NCBI RefSeq assembly: GCF_019933155.2 | Contig: NZ_CP082944.1 | Coordinates: 1,614,001 to 1,678,000 of the forward strand | Direction: 5' to 3' | Length of the DNA: 64,000 bases | Origin: Metabacillus dongyingensis | GTDB lineage: Bacteria; Bacillota; Bacilli; Bacillales; Bacillaceae | In this document: positions 7,995-15,751 of the stretch, one piece after another | How the letters are laid out: every line of letters starts with the position of its first letter | How positions within the stretch are numbered: position 1 is the first letter of the stretch | Translations under genes and position numbers: made by a program | The notes under the pieces: generated by a model | Told to the model about the DNA's origin: nothing | Databases searched by the model: none | Seen by the model: only the letters and a program-made list of their open reading frames with translations

Positions 7995-8031
7995 TTAATT
8001 GTAGTGAAGGATGTGCCCTCACTACAATTAA
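7995..8031. repeat. Perfect 13-bp inverted repeat
   Basis: TTAATTGTAGTGA (7995-8007) and TCACTACAATTAA (8019-8031) enclose 11 nt. It lies 6 bp beyond the stop of the reverse-strand gene at 8037. It may serve as that gene's transcript end, although no T run follows on either strand. Confidence 0.7.
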
Positions 8032-8036
8032 AGACT

Positions 8037-8795
8037 TTAATGCCTGTTAAAACCAAATTTGTTATATAAAGCATCAAATTGAATTTTCAAACTTTGCAAT
8101 ATGTCATCTTCGATTGTTATCCATGCATCAGGTAAGCTTATGTCACCTGAAACTTCTTTTGATCTTCCCCAATATCTTTCCGGATTTGTGGCCAATGTGA
8201 CTCTATCAACGTCCATTATTTGGATTTTAATTATAAAATCCCCTTTAACCTCAGCAAGACTCAACAGTTCAAATATCTCTCTCACGTGCTCCACAATTTT
8301 GTTTTCAAGACCTTGAGATGGAATTTGACTTCTACTTAGGATGCCTTTATCCACAACTTCAACTACACCGTTTCTGTATATCTGGGTATAAGAATGTTTA
8401 TTGCTAGTAATTAAGCCTTCAGAGTTAGTTCCAGGAGTCCATTCACTTGCATAGATAGGCTTAAATTTAACTTGATTTTGTGATAAATTGATTTTTTGCA
8501 GGTCATATTGTGTTTCATAGTTCTTATTTGCAAATCCATCTAAAGGCAATATGAACATCGTGAAAGTGTGGGACATATCATCAAATTTAATATGTGTATT
8601 ACCCTCTCTGATCTCAGCCATTCTTTTTTCATAGTACTCATTTATACGGCCAATAATTTCATCTTTCTTAGCTGCTCCAAACTCTTCATTCATCTGAGAA
8701 AGTATTTCAAGGACATTTGCTAGAAAATCTTTTGAATCCTCTTTTAGTTCTACGTTCTCAAGCTGGCTCTTTAATGCAATGATTCTTTGTTCCAT
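8037..8795 (-). CDS. Hypothetical protein (252 aa)
   Basis: I do not recognise this protein. ATG 8795 follows GGGGAGGAATTGG, a strong ribosome binding site, so it should be translated. The first ~65 residues are predicted helical and probably coiled coil (MEQRIIALKSQLENVELKED through INEYYEKRMAEIREG). The remaining ~185 residues alternate beta and helix with no transmembrane segment, signal peptide or catalytic motif I can name. The gene is more AT-rich than the metabolic genes around it and sits alone between the YfhD-like gene and a damaged small gene, fitting an accessory or recently acquired locus. A sensing or defence-associated role would be a guess. Confidence 0.7.
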   Translation of the reverse strand: MEQRIIALKSQLENVELKEDSKDFLANVLEILSQMNEEFGAAKKDEIIGRINEYYEKRMAEIREGNTHIKFDDMSHTFTMFILPLDGFANKNYETQYDLQKINLSQNQVKFKPIYASEWTPGTNSEGLITSNKHSYTQIYRNGVVEVVDKGILSRSQIPSQGLENKIVEHVREIFELLSLAEVKGDFIIKIQIMDVDRVTLATNPERYWGRSKEVSGDISLPDAWITIEDDILQSLKIQFDALYNKFGFNRH

Positions 8796-8910
8796 TCCAA
8801 TTCCTCCCCAATAATAGTGTCACATAGTAACAGAATAATTTTACTATGTATTTCAAAAACTTGTAATATGTGACAATATTATTTATTTCCATTTTTGGAA
8901 GGAATAACAC

Positions 8911-9202
8911 TTATTTAAGCAATTTAAATTTAAAATCTTTTTGTAATTCATGAATAGAATACAAGCCATCAATCCCAAAATCTACAGCATATTTAAAAGC
9001 CATGTCTGCTTTAAATCCGAACCTAACGTATTCAGTGGCTGCATCGATAGTGTATGGAGAATGCTTTTGAAAATCTATCCCGTCCCCATCTGATCGATTT
9101 TCTTCCAGCCCCAAAGTCTGATGACAAGCAAATGAGCAGCGCTGCAATCAAAGTGCAAGGAAGAATAACCCGTTTTTTTATTATTGATACAACGACCTCC
9201 AT
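8911..9202 (-). pseudogene. Possible frameshifted small exported protein
   Basis: Two overlapping reverse-strand frames look like halves of one gene. From about 9202 one frame reads a signal-peptide-like start (KKRVILPCTLIAALLICLSS) but stops at 9032. From about 9110 the frame shifted by one base continues as EENRSDGDGIDFQKHSPY and runs to a stop at 8911. A single indel near 9100-9120 would join them into a protein of about 95 residues with an N-terminal membrane or lipoprotein-like segment. There is no convincing ribosome binding site in either frame, and the 5' end overlaps the end of the AlkA-like gene. It may be a pseudogene, a sequencing error or chance. Confidence 0.35.
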
Positions 9203-10311
9203 AAATAAAATACTGCATACGCTTCCCATCCCTGCCAGCCTTCAGAGAGTTCTACTAGTTCATCCATAGAAGGCTTCCTCTCTAAACCCAGCTGAGCTTT
9301 TATAGCATGATGCAGACCGACGTCTGCAGCAGGAAAAGCAGCTGTCTCCATTAAACATTTCATCATGACATAATCTGCTGTCCATGCACCTACACCGCGA
9401 ATGCTTAGCAGAAGAGACCGTGCTTCATCTGTTTCTAATCGAAGCAGCTTTTCTTTAGAAAGATCGCCGTTCGAAATCTCCCTCGCAATGCCAAGAATAT
9501 ATTCTGCTTTTCTCTTTGTGAATTGAAGGTTTTGAAGATCTGATATCTCAAGTGAAGCAATCACTTCAGCTTTTGGAAAAAGCCACAGCTGTCTTCCTTC
9601 AAAATAATGGCACTCACTGAACTGTTCGATTAATCTTCTTTTTAGCGTATAGGCAAAATTAAGATTAATTTGCTGGCCAATGATTGCCCAGGTCAAGGCT
9701 TCAAACAAATCGGGAATGCCAATGATCCGCAGTCCGTAATGCTTAGTGACGACGTTTCTTAATAGTTCATCCTTTTCAGCAAGCTCGTAAAAAGGCTGCA
9801 TGTCCCTGTCTAAATCAAATAGAGTCCAGATGTATTTGGCTGCTTGTACACGGGTGAACTTGTCAGGTGTAAGATCAGGGAATTCAATGACTAGTCTATC
9901 TTGCTTCAATGACACCTTCATCATGACCCTATTACCATCGATTTCGATCCATTTGAGCAGGAACCCCTCTTCGACATGGTGAAGAACTTCAGCAGAGGAT
10001 CTTCCGAGAAACGCAAGACATTCACTGAAGGCAAAATCATTTGGAGGGATTAATTCTATGTAACTCTTATGATCAATCCATTTACTTTGCAGAAAATCAG
10101 GAAAACATTTTTTGCATGAGCGGAACTGCTGGTTTTCAGCATCGGCTGCCGATTGGAAAAAAATAACATTCTCAGGAAGCGGTTTTTTTGCATAACAGGA
10201 GGGTAAACAATAGATTTTAGTGGTTTTTACGCCGGTGTAGAATACGCCATCAAACGTTTTGTCAGCAGATAGCATCGCTTTAAGCATTGTGCTGCGGGGT
10301 AACACTGTCAT
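9181..10311 (-). CDS. Ada-type phosphotriester domain fused to AlkA-type 3-methyladenine DNA glycosylase
   Basis: A 376-residue alkylation-repair protein. ATG 10311 is chosen because GAGAGGGGATG lies upstream; the in-frame ATG at 10347 has no such site. The N-terminal ~75 residues form an Ada zinc domain with four Cys in YCLPSCYAKK and FRSCKKCF, which in Ada takes the methyl group from DNA phosphotriesters. The rest is AlkA-like, with an N-terminal beta-rich domain and a HhH-GPD glycosylase domain (ALTWAIIGQQINL; hairpin LLSIRGVGAWTADYVMM). An Asp in FPAADVGLHHA is in the place of the catalytic aspartate. The AraC-type helix-turn-helix normally between Ada and AlkA modules is absent. No ada or ogt gene is adjacent. 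Confidence 0.88.
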   Translation of the reverse strand: MTVLPRSTMLKAMLSADKTFDGVFYTGVKTTKIYCLPSCYAKKPLPENVIFFQSAADAENQQFRSCKKCFPDFLQSKWIDHKSYIELIPPNDFAFSECLAFLGRSSAEVLHHVEEGFLLKWIEIDGNRVMMKVSLKQDRLVIEFPDLTPDKFTRVQAAKYIWTLFDLDRDMQPFYELAEKDELLRNVVTKHYGLRIIGIPDLFEALTWAIIGQQINLNFAYTLKRRLIEQFSECHYFEGRQLWLFPKAEVIASLEISDLQNLQFTKRKAEYILGIAREISNGDLSKEKLLRLETDEARSLLLSIRGVGAWTADYVMMKCLMETAAFPAADVGLHHAIKAQLGLERKPSMDELVELSEGWQGWEAYAVFYLWRSLYQ

Positions 10312-10436
10312 GATTTCATCCCCTCTCTTTATTAAAAATGATACCACTATTTTACATATTTTTGTATGATGACGTAGATTTCATCACTTACTTTTCTTAT
10401 ATCATGTCCCTCTAACATGTGAAAGGATATGAAAAC

Positions 10437-10628
10437 GTGAGTCATGTACATACAGTAGAGAAAGCAATCAAAGGTAATGAAGAAGCATTTAAAGAGCTGA
10501 TTATAAATCGGTTTTTTTATATGTCCGGAATACTTCAGAACGTGTAGTGACGAAAATTTTAATCCGCACGGCTTAGAAAAAGAAAAAATCGTTTTAATCG
10601 AGAGTGCAATAGACCGGTTTTTCAAATA
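10437..10628 (+). pseudogene. Relic of an ECF sigma factor gene
   Basis: A GTG at 10437 behind AAAGGA opens a 36-codon frame reading VEKAIKGNEEAFKELI, the typical start of an ECF sigma factor region 2. It then hits TAG at 10545. In the neighbouring frame from 10511 the DNA reads FLYVRNTSERV, matching the region 2.1-2.2 motif YVRN that should come slightly later. So the gene has lost bases and shifted frame. A further short open piece (LEKEKIVLIESAIDRFF) runs to 10628 in another frame. No sigma-4 helix-turn-helix remains. It is a decayed remnant, divergent from the AlkA-like gene. Confidence 0.55.
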
Positions 10629-10648
10629 ATTCAATCCTGAATCCTCTC

Positions 10649-10707
10649 ATTCAAAAATGAATCACCAAAACCCTCCTATATCGACATGTGTGATTCAAAA
10701 ATGAATC
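10649..10707 (+). promoter_or_regulatory. Twin palindromic upstream activating sites
   Basis: ATTCAAAAATGAAT occurs at 10649-10662 and again within GATTCAAAAATGAATC at 10692-10707. Both are perfect inverted repeats with an identical core. Their centres are 44 bp apart, close to four helical turns, so two dimers would sit on the same DNA face. The nearer site is about 50 bp upstream of the -24 element, a normal enhancer position. They are probably bound by the activator encoded at 4997. Confidence 0.8.
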
Positions 10708-10748
10708 TTCTGCACCTGACACTCACATTACCTCAGCATTTCCACAGT

Positions 10749-10764
10749 TGGCACACTTCTTGCA
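10749..10764 (+). promoter_or_regulatory. Sigma-54 (-24/-12) promoter
   Basis: TTGGCACACTTCTTGCA matches the sigma-54 consensus TGGCAC-N5-TTGCA without mismatch (TGGCAC 10749-10754, TTGCA 10760-10764). It lies 37 bp upstream of the first ATG of the ten-gene operon at 10801, with the ribosome site AAAAGGGGG between. No competing sigma-A promoter is evident. Confidence 0.93.
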
Positions 10765-10800
10765 TCTATAAAACTAAGAATCTAAAAGGGGGATATATAG

Positions 10801-11949
10801 ATGCAGGCAACGGTTACTCAGGAAATTGAACAAATGAAGAAAATGGTGAAGAGCTTTGTAGATAATGAGGTTGAACCATACGCACAGCAGATTGAAGATG
10901 AAGACAAGATTCCGGATCATTTAGTAGAGCAGGCGAAGGACCTTGGTCTTTTCGGCATCAGCATTCCAGAAGAGTACGGCGGGATCGGGCTGAATGCGGT
11001 TGGAAAAGCAGTGGTGCTTGAACAGCTCGGACATACGCATAATGGTTTTGTCAGCTTAATCAGTGCACATACAGGAATCGGAAGCACAGGTTTAGTGAAG
11101 CTTGCTTCCGAACAGCTGAAGCAAAAATATTTGCCTGATATGGCAGCCGGCAAGAAAATCGCCGCGTTTGCTTTGTCAGAGCCCGGTGCTGGTTCCGATG
11201 CTACGAACCTTGCAACTCGTGCAGAAAAACGGGGAAATCAGTGGATATTGAACGGGACAAAGCATTTCATTACGAATGCGCCGGTTGCTGATGTTTTTAC
11301 AGTCTTCGCGCTAACAGATAAAGAAAAAGGAGCAAAAGGGGGAATTACCGCATTTTTGATTGAAAAAGATTTTCCGGGATTCATGCTCGGAAAAAAAGAT
11401 AAGAAAATGGGGCTGCGCGGATCTCATACCGCACAATTGATTTTTGAAGATTGCGTGGTGCCTGAGGAAAATGTAATCGGGGAAGTCGGCATGGGATATA
11501 TGTCAGCGCTGAAAATATTAAGCGAAGGACGTGTGGGGCTTGCAGCAAGAGCAGTTGGATCGTGCGATAAGTTGATAGCGCTTTCAGCTTCATACGCAAA
11601 AGAACGGGTTCAATTCGGAAAACCGATTGCTGATAATCAGGCGATTCAATGGATGCTTGCCGATATGGCGACGGAAACGGAAGCTGCCAGAACACTGACA
11701 TACATGGCTGCTTCTATGATTGATGAAGGAAAAAAGGTCATTAAGGAAGCATCGATGGCAAAGCTGTTTGCTTCAGATGTTTTCAACCGGGTAGCGGACA
11801 AAGCGGTACAGATTCACGGGGGAATGGGCTATGTTTCGGATTATCCAGTAGAGCGTTTTTACCGTGATGCCCGGATTACGAAAATTTATGAGGGAACAAA
11901 CGAAATTCAGCGTCTGATCATCGCAAGACGTGTACTGGAAGAAAATTGA
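10801..11949 (+). CDS. Acyl-CoA dehydrogenase (operon gene 1)
   Basis: A 382-residue FAD enzyme of the short/medium-chain acyl-CoA dehydrogenase type. The FAD/substrate loop reads FALSEPGAGSDATNLATR (about 120-137), then GTKHFITNAP. The C-terminal QIHGGMGYVSDYPVERFYRD precedes KIYEGTNEIQRLI, with the catalytic Glu in YEGTNE. Length is exactly the family norm. It starts at ATG 10801 after AAAAGGGGG, first in an operon driven by a sigma-54 promoter, and is followed after 24 bp by the transporter. It resembles the operon's second dehydrogenase at 16582, suggesting paralogues with different acyl preferences. Substrate unknown. Confidence 0.95.
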   Translation: MQATVTQEIEQMKKMVKSFVDNEVEPYAQQIEDEDKIPDHLVEQAKDLGLFGISIPEEYGGIGLNAVGKAVVLEQLGHTHNGFVSLISAHTGIGSTGLVKLASEQLKQKYLPDMAAGKKIAAFALSEPGAGSDATNLATRAEKRGNQWILNGTKHFITNAPVADVFTVFALTDKEKGAKGGITAFLIEKDFPGFMLGKKDKKMGLRGSHTAQLIFEDCVVPEENVIGEVGMGYMSALKILSEGRVGLAARAVGSCDKLIALSASYAKERVQFGKPIADNQAIQWMLADMATETEAARTLTYMAASMIDEGKKVIKEASMAKLFASDVFNRVADKAVQIHGGMGYVSDYPVERFYRDARITKIYEGTNEIQRLIIARRVLEEN

Positions 11950-11973
11950 GCAAGAGCGGATAGGGGGAGTTAG

Positions 11974-13239
11974 ATGCGCTGGACTGTGCTTGTTTTACTG
12001 TTCTTTGGGATGTTCATTAACTTTGCGGATAAATCGATTACGGGTCTTGCAGCTGTACCGATTATGAAGGAATTTAATCTTTCCTATGCCGATTGGGGTC
12101 TTGTCGGAAGCAGTTATTATTGGCTGTACCCGGTAACAGGGATTTTCGGAGCAGCATGGGCCGACCGGATCGGAGCAAAAAAAGTGCTCGGCTTTCTGAT
12201 GCTGACATGGGCAGTCTTGCAGATAGGTGTGCTTGCCATTGCAGGTCTGCCATTGCTGCTGCTTTACCGTTTTTTACTGGGTGCTTTTGAAGGTCCGTTC
12301 AGCCCGATTGCATATAACCATGCAAATACTTGGTTTCCTCCGAAGCTTCGCGGTCTTGCTAATTCTGTCGTTGTTTCAGGAGCTACGTTAGGTGCGATGG
12401 TTGCGGCGCCCATTCTTGTGGCGCTTATCCATATTTTCGGATGGCGCATTGCCTTCGCCTTTTTAGGAGTGGCAAGTATTGTCTGGTTTGCCGCGTTTCA
12501 ATTCACGCGTGACGTTCCGAGAGCTGAAGAACTGGAAGAAGACGAAAAACCGAAGAAGAAGCAGCTTGAAAAGCTTGATATAAAAGCTTTTTTAATCCTG
12601 CTGTCTAGGCCATCAGCCTTGTTCACGACGCTTGCATATTTTTCAACCTACCTGCTTGTTGTCTGGTTTGCCGTATGGCTGCCTGTTTACTTAGTAAAAA
12701 TCGTCAACATGTCAAACATTGAGATGGGCTATGCGGTATCAGGCATTGGCGTTGTTTCAGTCGGAGTTTATATCGGCGTTTCCGTTTTATCTGACAGAAT
12801 GTTTAAACGGAATAAGGACTGGCAGATTTCCAGGGTGTATGTAGTTGGACTGGCCATGATCATCGGTGCGCTGCTGCTCGCTTCAACGGCTTTTTTTACA
12901 AATGCCGTCTGGGTCATTATTGCCATGTGCCTTGCAAAAGGTCTTACATATGGAATTTTAACGATAGGACCAACCATCATCATCCATCTGCTTCCGGAGC
13001 GGGGCGGGCTGATGACGAGTATTTTAACTTCATCAGGCAACCTGGCAGGCATTGTTGGACCTTTAATTACAGGTTATATCGTAGGATCATCCGGTAATAA
13101 CAGTGCGGCCGGCTTTGATTTGTCCATCATTTTCATGGCAGGTCTGATTACGTTATTTGGGATTTTGTTCACTGTTTTTGTAAGACCTAATTCGAAAGTG
13201 GACCTTGCATCAGATAATCATGCCGCAATCGGAAAGTAA
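11974..13239 (+). CDS. MFS transporter, anion:cation symporter type
   Basis: A 421-residue, twelve-helix major facilitator protein that should import the growth substrate of this operon. Typical features are the MFS loop motif after helix 2 (ADRIGAKKVLGF), an acidic/basic central loop between helices 6 and 7 (about residues 185-205, rich in Glu and Lys), and the EGPFSPIAYNHANTWFPP segment. The last is characteristic of the anion:cation symporter subfamily, which carries organic carboxylates such as hexuronates, phthalate or tartrate. ATG 11974 follows AGGGGGAG. Being between a dehydrogenase and an acyl-CoA ligase suggests a carboxylic-acid substrate, but its identity cannot be read from sequence. 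Confidence 0.9.
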   Translation: MRWTVLVLLFFGMFINFADKSITGLAAVPIMKEFNLSYADWGLVGSSYYWLYPVTGIFGAAWADRIGAKKVLGFLMLTWAVLQIGVLAIAGLPLLLLYRFLLGAFEGPFSPIAYNHANTWFPPKLRGLANSVVVSGATLGAMVAAPILVALIHIFGWRIAFAFLGVASIVWFAAFQFTRDVPRAEELEEDEKPKKKQLEKLDIKAFLILLSRPSALFTTLAYFSTYLLVVWFAVWLPVYLVKIVNMSNIEMGYAVSGIGVVSVGVYIGVSVLSDRMFKRNKDWQISRVYVVGLAMIIGALLLASTAFFTNAVWVIIAMCLAKGLTYGILTIGPTIIIHLLPERGGLMTSILTSSGNLAGIVGPLITGYIVGSSGNNSAAGFDLSIIFMAGLITLFGILFTVFVRPNSKVDLASDNHAAIGK

Positions 13240-13250
13240 GGAGGGGTAAT

Positions 13251-14867
13251 GTGGAACGTACGATTCAGCGTCCCTGGCATTCTTTTTATCAGCACGGGGA
13301 GGTTCATATTCCGGAACAGTCTGTTTATACGATGCTTAAGAAAACGGCTGAACGCTATGGCGGGCAAACCGCGATTATTTTCGAAGAGGAAGACCTGTCA
13401 TATCTTGAGCTTAAGAGCAAAGTCGATTTGCTGGCAGGCAAATGGAACGAAATGGGGTTCAAAAAGGGTGAGCGCATTGGATTAATGCTTGCCAATCACC
13501 CCGATTACGTCATTTCATATTATGCTGCTCATGCACTGGGGCTGATTGTGGTGCAGATTAATCCGATGTACACAGCAAGAGAGCTGCTTCAAATCATAAC
13601 AGATGCTGAAGTGACTTCGATCGTGGCAGATGCCTCGGGCAGGAAAACAATTAATGAAGTCAGCGGCCTGTATTCCTTCAGATATATGATGGCTTCTCAG
13701 CTGTCAGAATCAGACGGCCGTTATCTGAAGCTTGAAGAGTTAATAGCCTTTGGAATTCCTTTAAAAAGTCCTGCTGAAATCAATGCGAAGGAAGATGTGG
13801 CAGTCATTCAGTACACAGGAGGAACTACAGGGAAAATGAAGGGCGCGATGCTGACACATTTTAATCTGACAGCCAACGTCTATCAGAGCTGCCTAATGTA
13901 CGGGGAATCAATGGTTCAGGGAAAAGAAACGGTGCTGATCGCAACACCGCTCTATCATGTGTACGCCATGACAAGCGGCATGAATTTGGGGATCTTCATT
14001 GGAGGCAGACTGCTTTTATTCAGAAAGTTCGAGATTGATGATGTGCTTGCGAAAATCAAAAAGCATAGGCCTACTTTTTTTCCGGGCGTACCGAAGATGT
14101 ACATCGCTTTTGTCAATCATCCTGAGATTGAAGAGGCAAAGCTGAGTTGTCTAAAGTTATGTTCGTCAGGATCTGCTCCGCTTCCGGTTGAAATCATTCA
14201 GCGTTTCGAACGCTTGACGGGAACGCGGATTGGGGAAGGATTCGGATTGTCAGAAGCTTCGCCTTCCACACACCGCAATCCGCCGTTTGGCAAAAGAAAA
14301 ATCGGCAGCATCGGTATTCCGGTTCCAGAAACAGACTGCATGATTGTGGATAAGGACAACCGGGAGCTAGGGGCAAAAAGTGTCGGGGAGCTTTTGATCA
14401 AGGGTCCGCAAATTATGAAGGGCTACTGGAACAATGCAGCTGAAACACACGCAGCGCTGCAAAATGGCTGGCTGTACACCGGGGATCTGGCGACGATGGA
14501 TGATGAAGGTTACTTTTATATTGTCGGCCGCAAAAAAGAAATGATCATTTTGGGCGGTTTTAATATTTATCCGCAGGAAATCGAAGGTGTCCTCTATGAG
14601 CACCCGGATGTGAAGGAAGCGGCTGTTGTAGGATTGCCTGATGAAGAGCACGGAGAAAGAGTGAAAGCGTATGTTGTGCCAAAGGATGGGAAGACAATTG
14701 ATAAAGAAGAGCTGAGAGGCTATTGCTATACAAAACTGACACCCTATAAAGTTCCAAAGCAGTTTGATGTGCGAGACAGTCTGCCGCGGAATACGGTTGG
14801 AAAACTGTTAAAACGGCTGCTGATAAAAGAAGAATCAGAGAGAGGGGACAACCTGAATGGGAATTGA
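13251..14867 (+). CDS. Acyl-CoA synthetase (AMP-forming ligase)
   Basis: A 538-residue ANL-family ligase activating a carboxylic acid through an acyl-AMP to acyl-CoA. Starts at GTG 13251 after AAGGAGGGG. The A3 motif YTGGTTGKMKGAMLTH (about 186-201), GFGLSEASP, YTGDLATMDDEGYFYIVGR and the C-terminal lysine motif PRNTVGKLLKR are all present, so it should be active. Closest in style to medium/long-chain fatty acyl-CoA ligases. It supplies substrate for the dehydrogenases in the operon. Its 3' end overlaps the next gene by 11 bp, implying translational coupling. Confidence 0.93.
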   Translation: MERTIQRPWHSFYQHGEVHIPEQSVYTMLKKTAERYGGQTAIIFEEEDLSYLELKSKVDLLAGKWNEMGFKKGERIGLMLANHPDYVISYYAAHALGLIVVQINPMYTARELLQIITDAEVTSIVADASGRKTINEVSGLYSFRYMMASQLSESDGRYLKLEELIAFGIPLKSPAEINAKEDVAVIQYTGGTTGKMKGAMLTHFNLTANVYQSCLMYGESMVQGKETVLIATPLYHVYAMTSGMNLGIFIGGRLLLFRKFEIDDVLAKIKKHRPTFFPGVPKMYIAFVNHPEIEEAKLSCLKLCSSGSAPLPVEIIQRFERLTGTRIGEGFGLSEASPSTHRNPPFGKRKIGSIGIPVPETDCMIVDKDNRELGAKSVGELLIKGPQIMKGYWNNAAETHAALQNGWLYTGDLATMDDEGYFYIVGRKKEMIILGGFNIYPQEIEGVLYEHPDVKEAAVVGLPDEEHGERVKAYVVPKDGKTIDKEELRGYCYTKLTPYKVPKQFDVRDSLPRNTVGKLLKRLLIKEESERGDNLNGN

Positions 14868-15741
14868 ATCAATTGAAAAAGCAGCTGTGATTGGAGCAGG
14901 GACAATGGGATCGCAAATCGCGATGGTCTGCTCACTTGCAGGATATCCGGTTACATTGCAGGATGTAAGCGGGGAAAACCTTGAAAAAGCAAAGCAGTTT
15001 TTAGGTGTACAAATGGAGAAGCGAGTGAAAAAGGGAAGGTTTACCGCAGAGGAAGTTGAAACTGCGTTCAGCCGGATTTCGTTTACCGCGTCTCTTGATG
15101 AATTAAGGGAAGCAGATCTTGTTATTGAAGCGATCGTTGAAAAACTGGATGTAAAAAGAGCGCTATTTAAGAAGCTGGATGAGATCACACCGCCGCATGC
15201 CATTTTGGCCACAAACAGCTCAACAATCGTCAGCTCAAAAATAGCGGATGTAACTGGCCGTCCCGATAAGGTCTGCAACATTCACTTCTTCAACCCTGCA
15301 TTAGTAATGGAGCTTGTGGAAGTTGTGAAAGGACCGCACACCTCTGATGAAACTGCTCAAACGTCAATGGACTTTGTGAAAAAGATTAATAAGCTGCCAG
15401 TTTTATTGAATAAAGAAATCTCAGGATTTATTGCCAACCGCATTTTAGGAAAACTGATGGATGAAGCGGTGTACCTTTTTGAAAACGGCTATGCAGCCTT
15501 TGAAGAAATCGACCTCGTTTGTACAAAAGCGCTGAATCATCCGATTGGCCCGTTCGCCTTAATGGATCTGACCGGCATTGATGTCAACTATTTTGTCAGA
15601 ATGCAGCGCTATGAGGAAAGCGGAAATGAGCGTGATAAGCCTGCCAAGATCGTTCAGGAAAAGGTGGAAAAAGGGGAGCTGGGCAGAAAAACCGGCAAAG
15701 GTTTTTACACATATGACAACAAAAAGGCAGCAGTGAAATAG
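14857..15741 (+). CDS. 3-hydroxyacyl-CoA dehydrogenase (first copy)
   Basis: A 294-residue NAD-dependent dehydrogenase oxidising 3-hydroxyacyl-CoA to 3-ketoacyl-CoA. The Rossmann motif AVIGAGTMGSQIAM occupies residues 8-21. VNIHFF-type sequence appears as CNIHFFNPALVMELVEVV, with the catalytic His in HFFNP, and ATNSSTIVSS and NHPIGPFALMDLTGIDV are also conserved. Starts at ATG 14857 within the end of the ligase gene. A second, clearly different copy follows directly at 15752. Two hydroxyacyl-CoA dehydrogenases side by side suggest successive steps on different chain lengths or stereoisomers. Confidence 0.93.
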   Translation: MGIESIEKAAVIGAGTMGSQIAMVCSLAGYPVTLQDVSGENLEKAKQFLGVQMEKRVKKGRFTAEEVETAFSRISFTASLDELREADLVIEAIVEKLDVKRALFKKLDEITPPHAILATNSSTIVSSKIADVTGRPDKVCNIHFFNPALVMELVEVVKGPHTSDETAQTSMDFVKKINKLPVLLNKEISGFIANRILGKLMDEAVYLFENGYAAFEEIDLVCTKALNHPIGPFALMDLTGIDVNYFVRMQRYEESGNERDKPAKIVQEKVEKGELGRKTGKGFYTYDNKKAAVK

Positions 15742-15751
15742 GGGGGATTCT

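Noticed and set aside
10347..10634. Reverse-strand 95-codon ORF
   Set aside because: Antisense to the clear ECF sigma relic, Cys/Phe-rich composition and no ribosome site.
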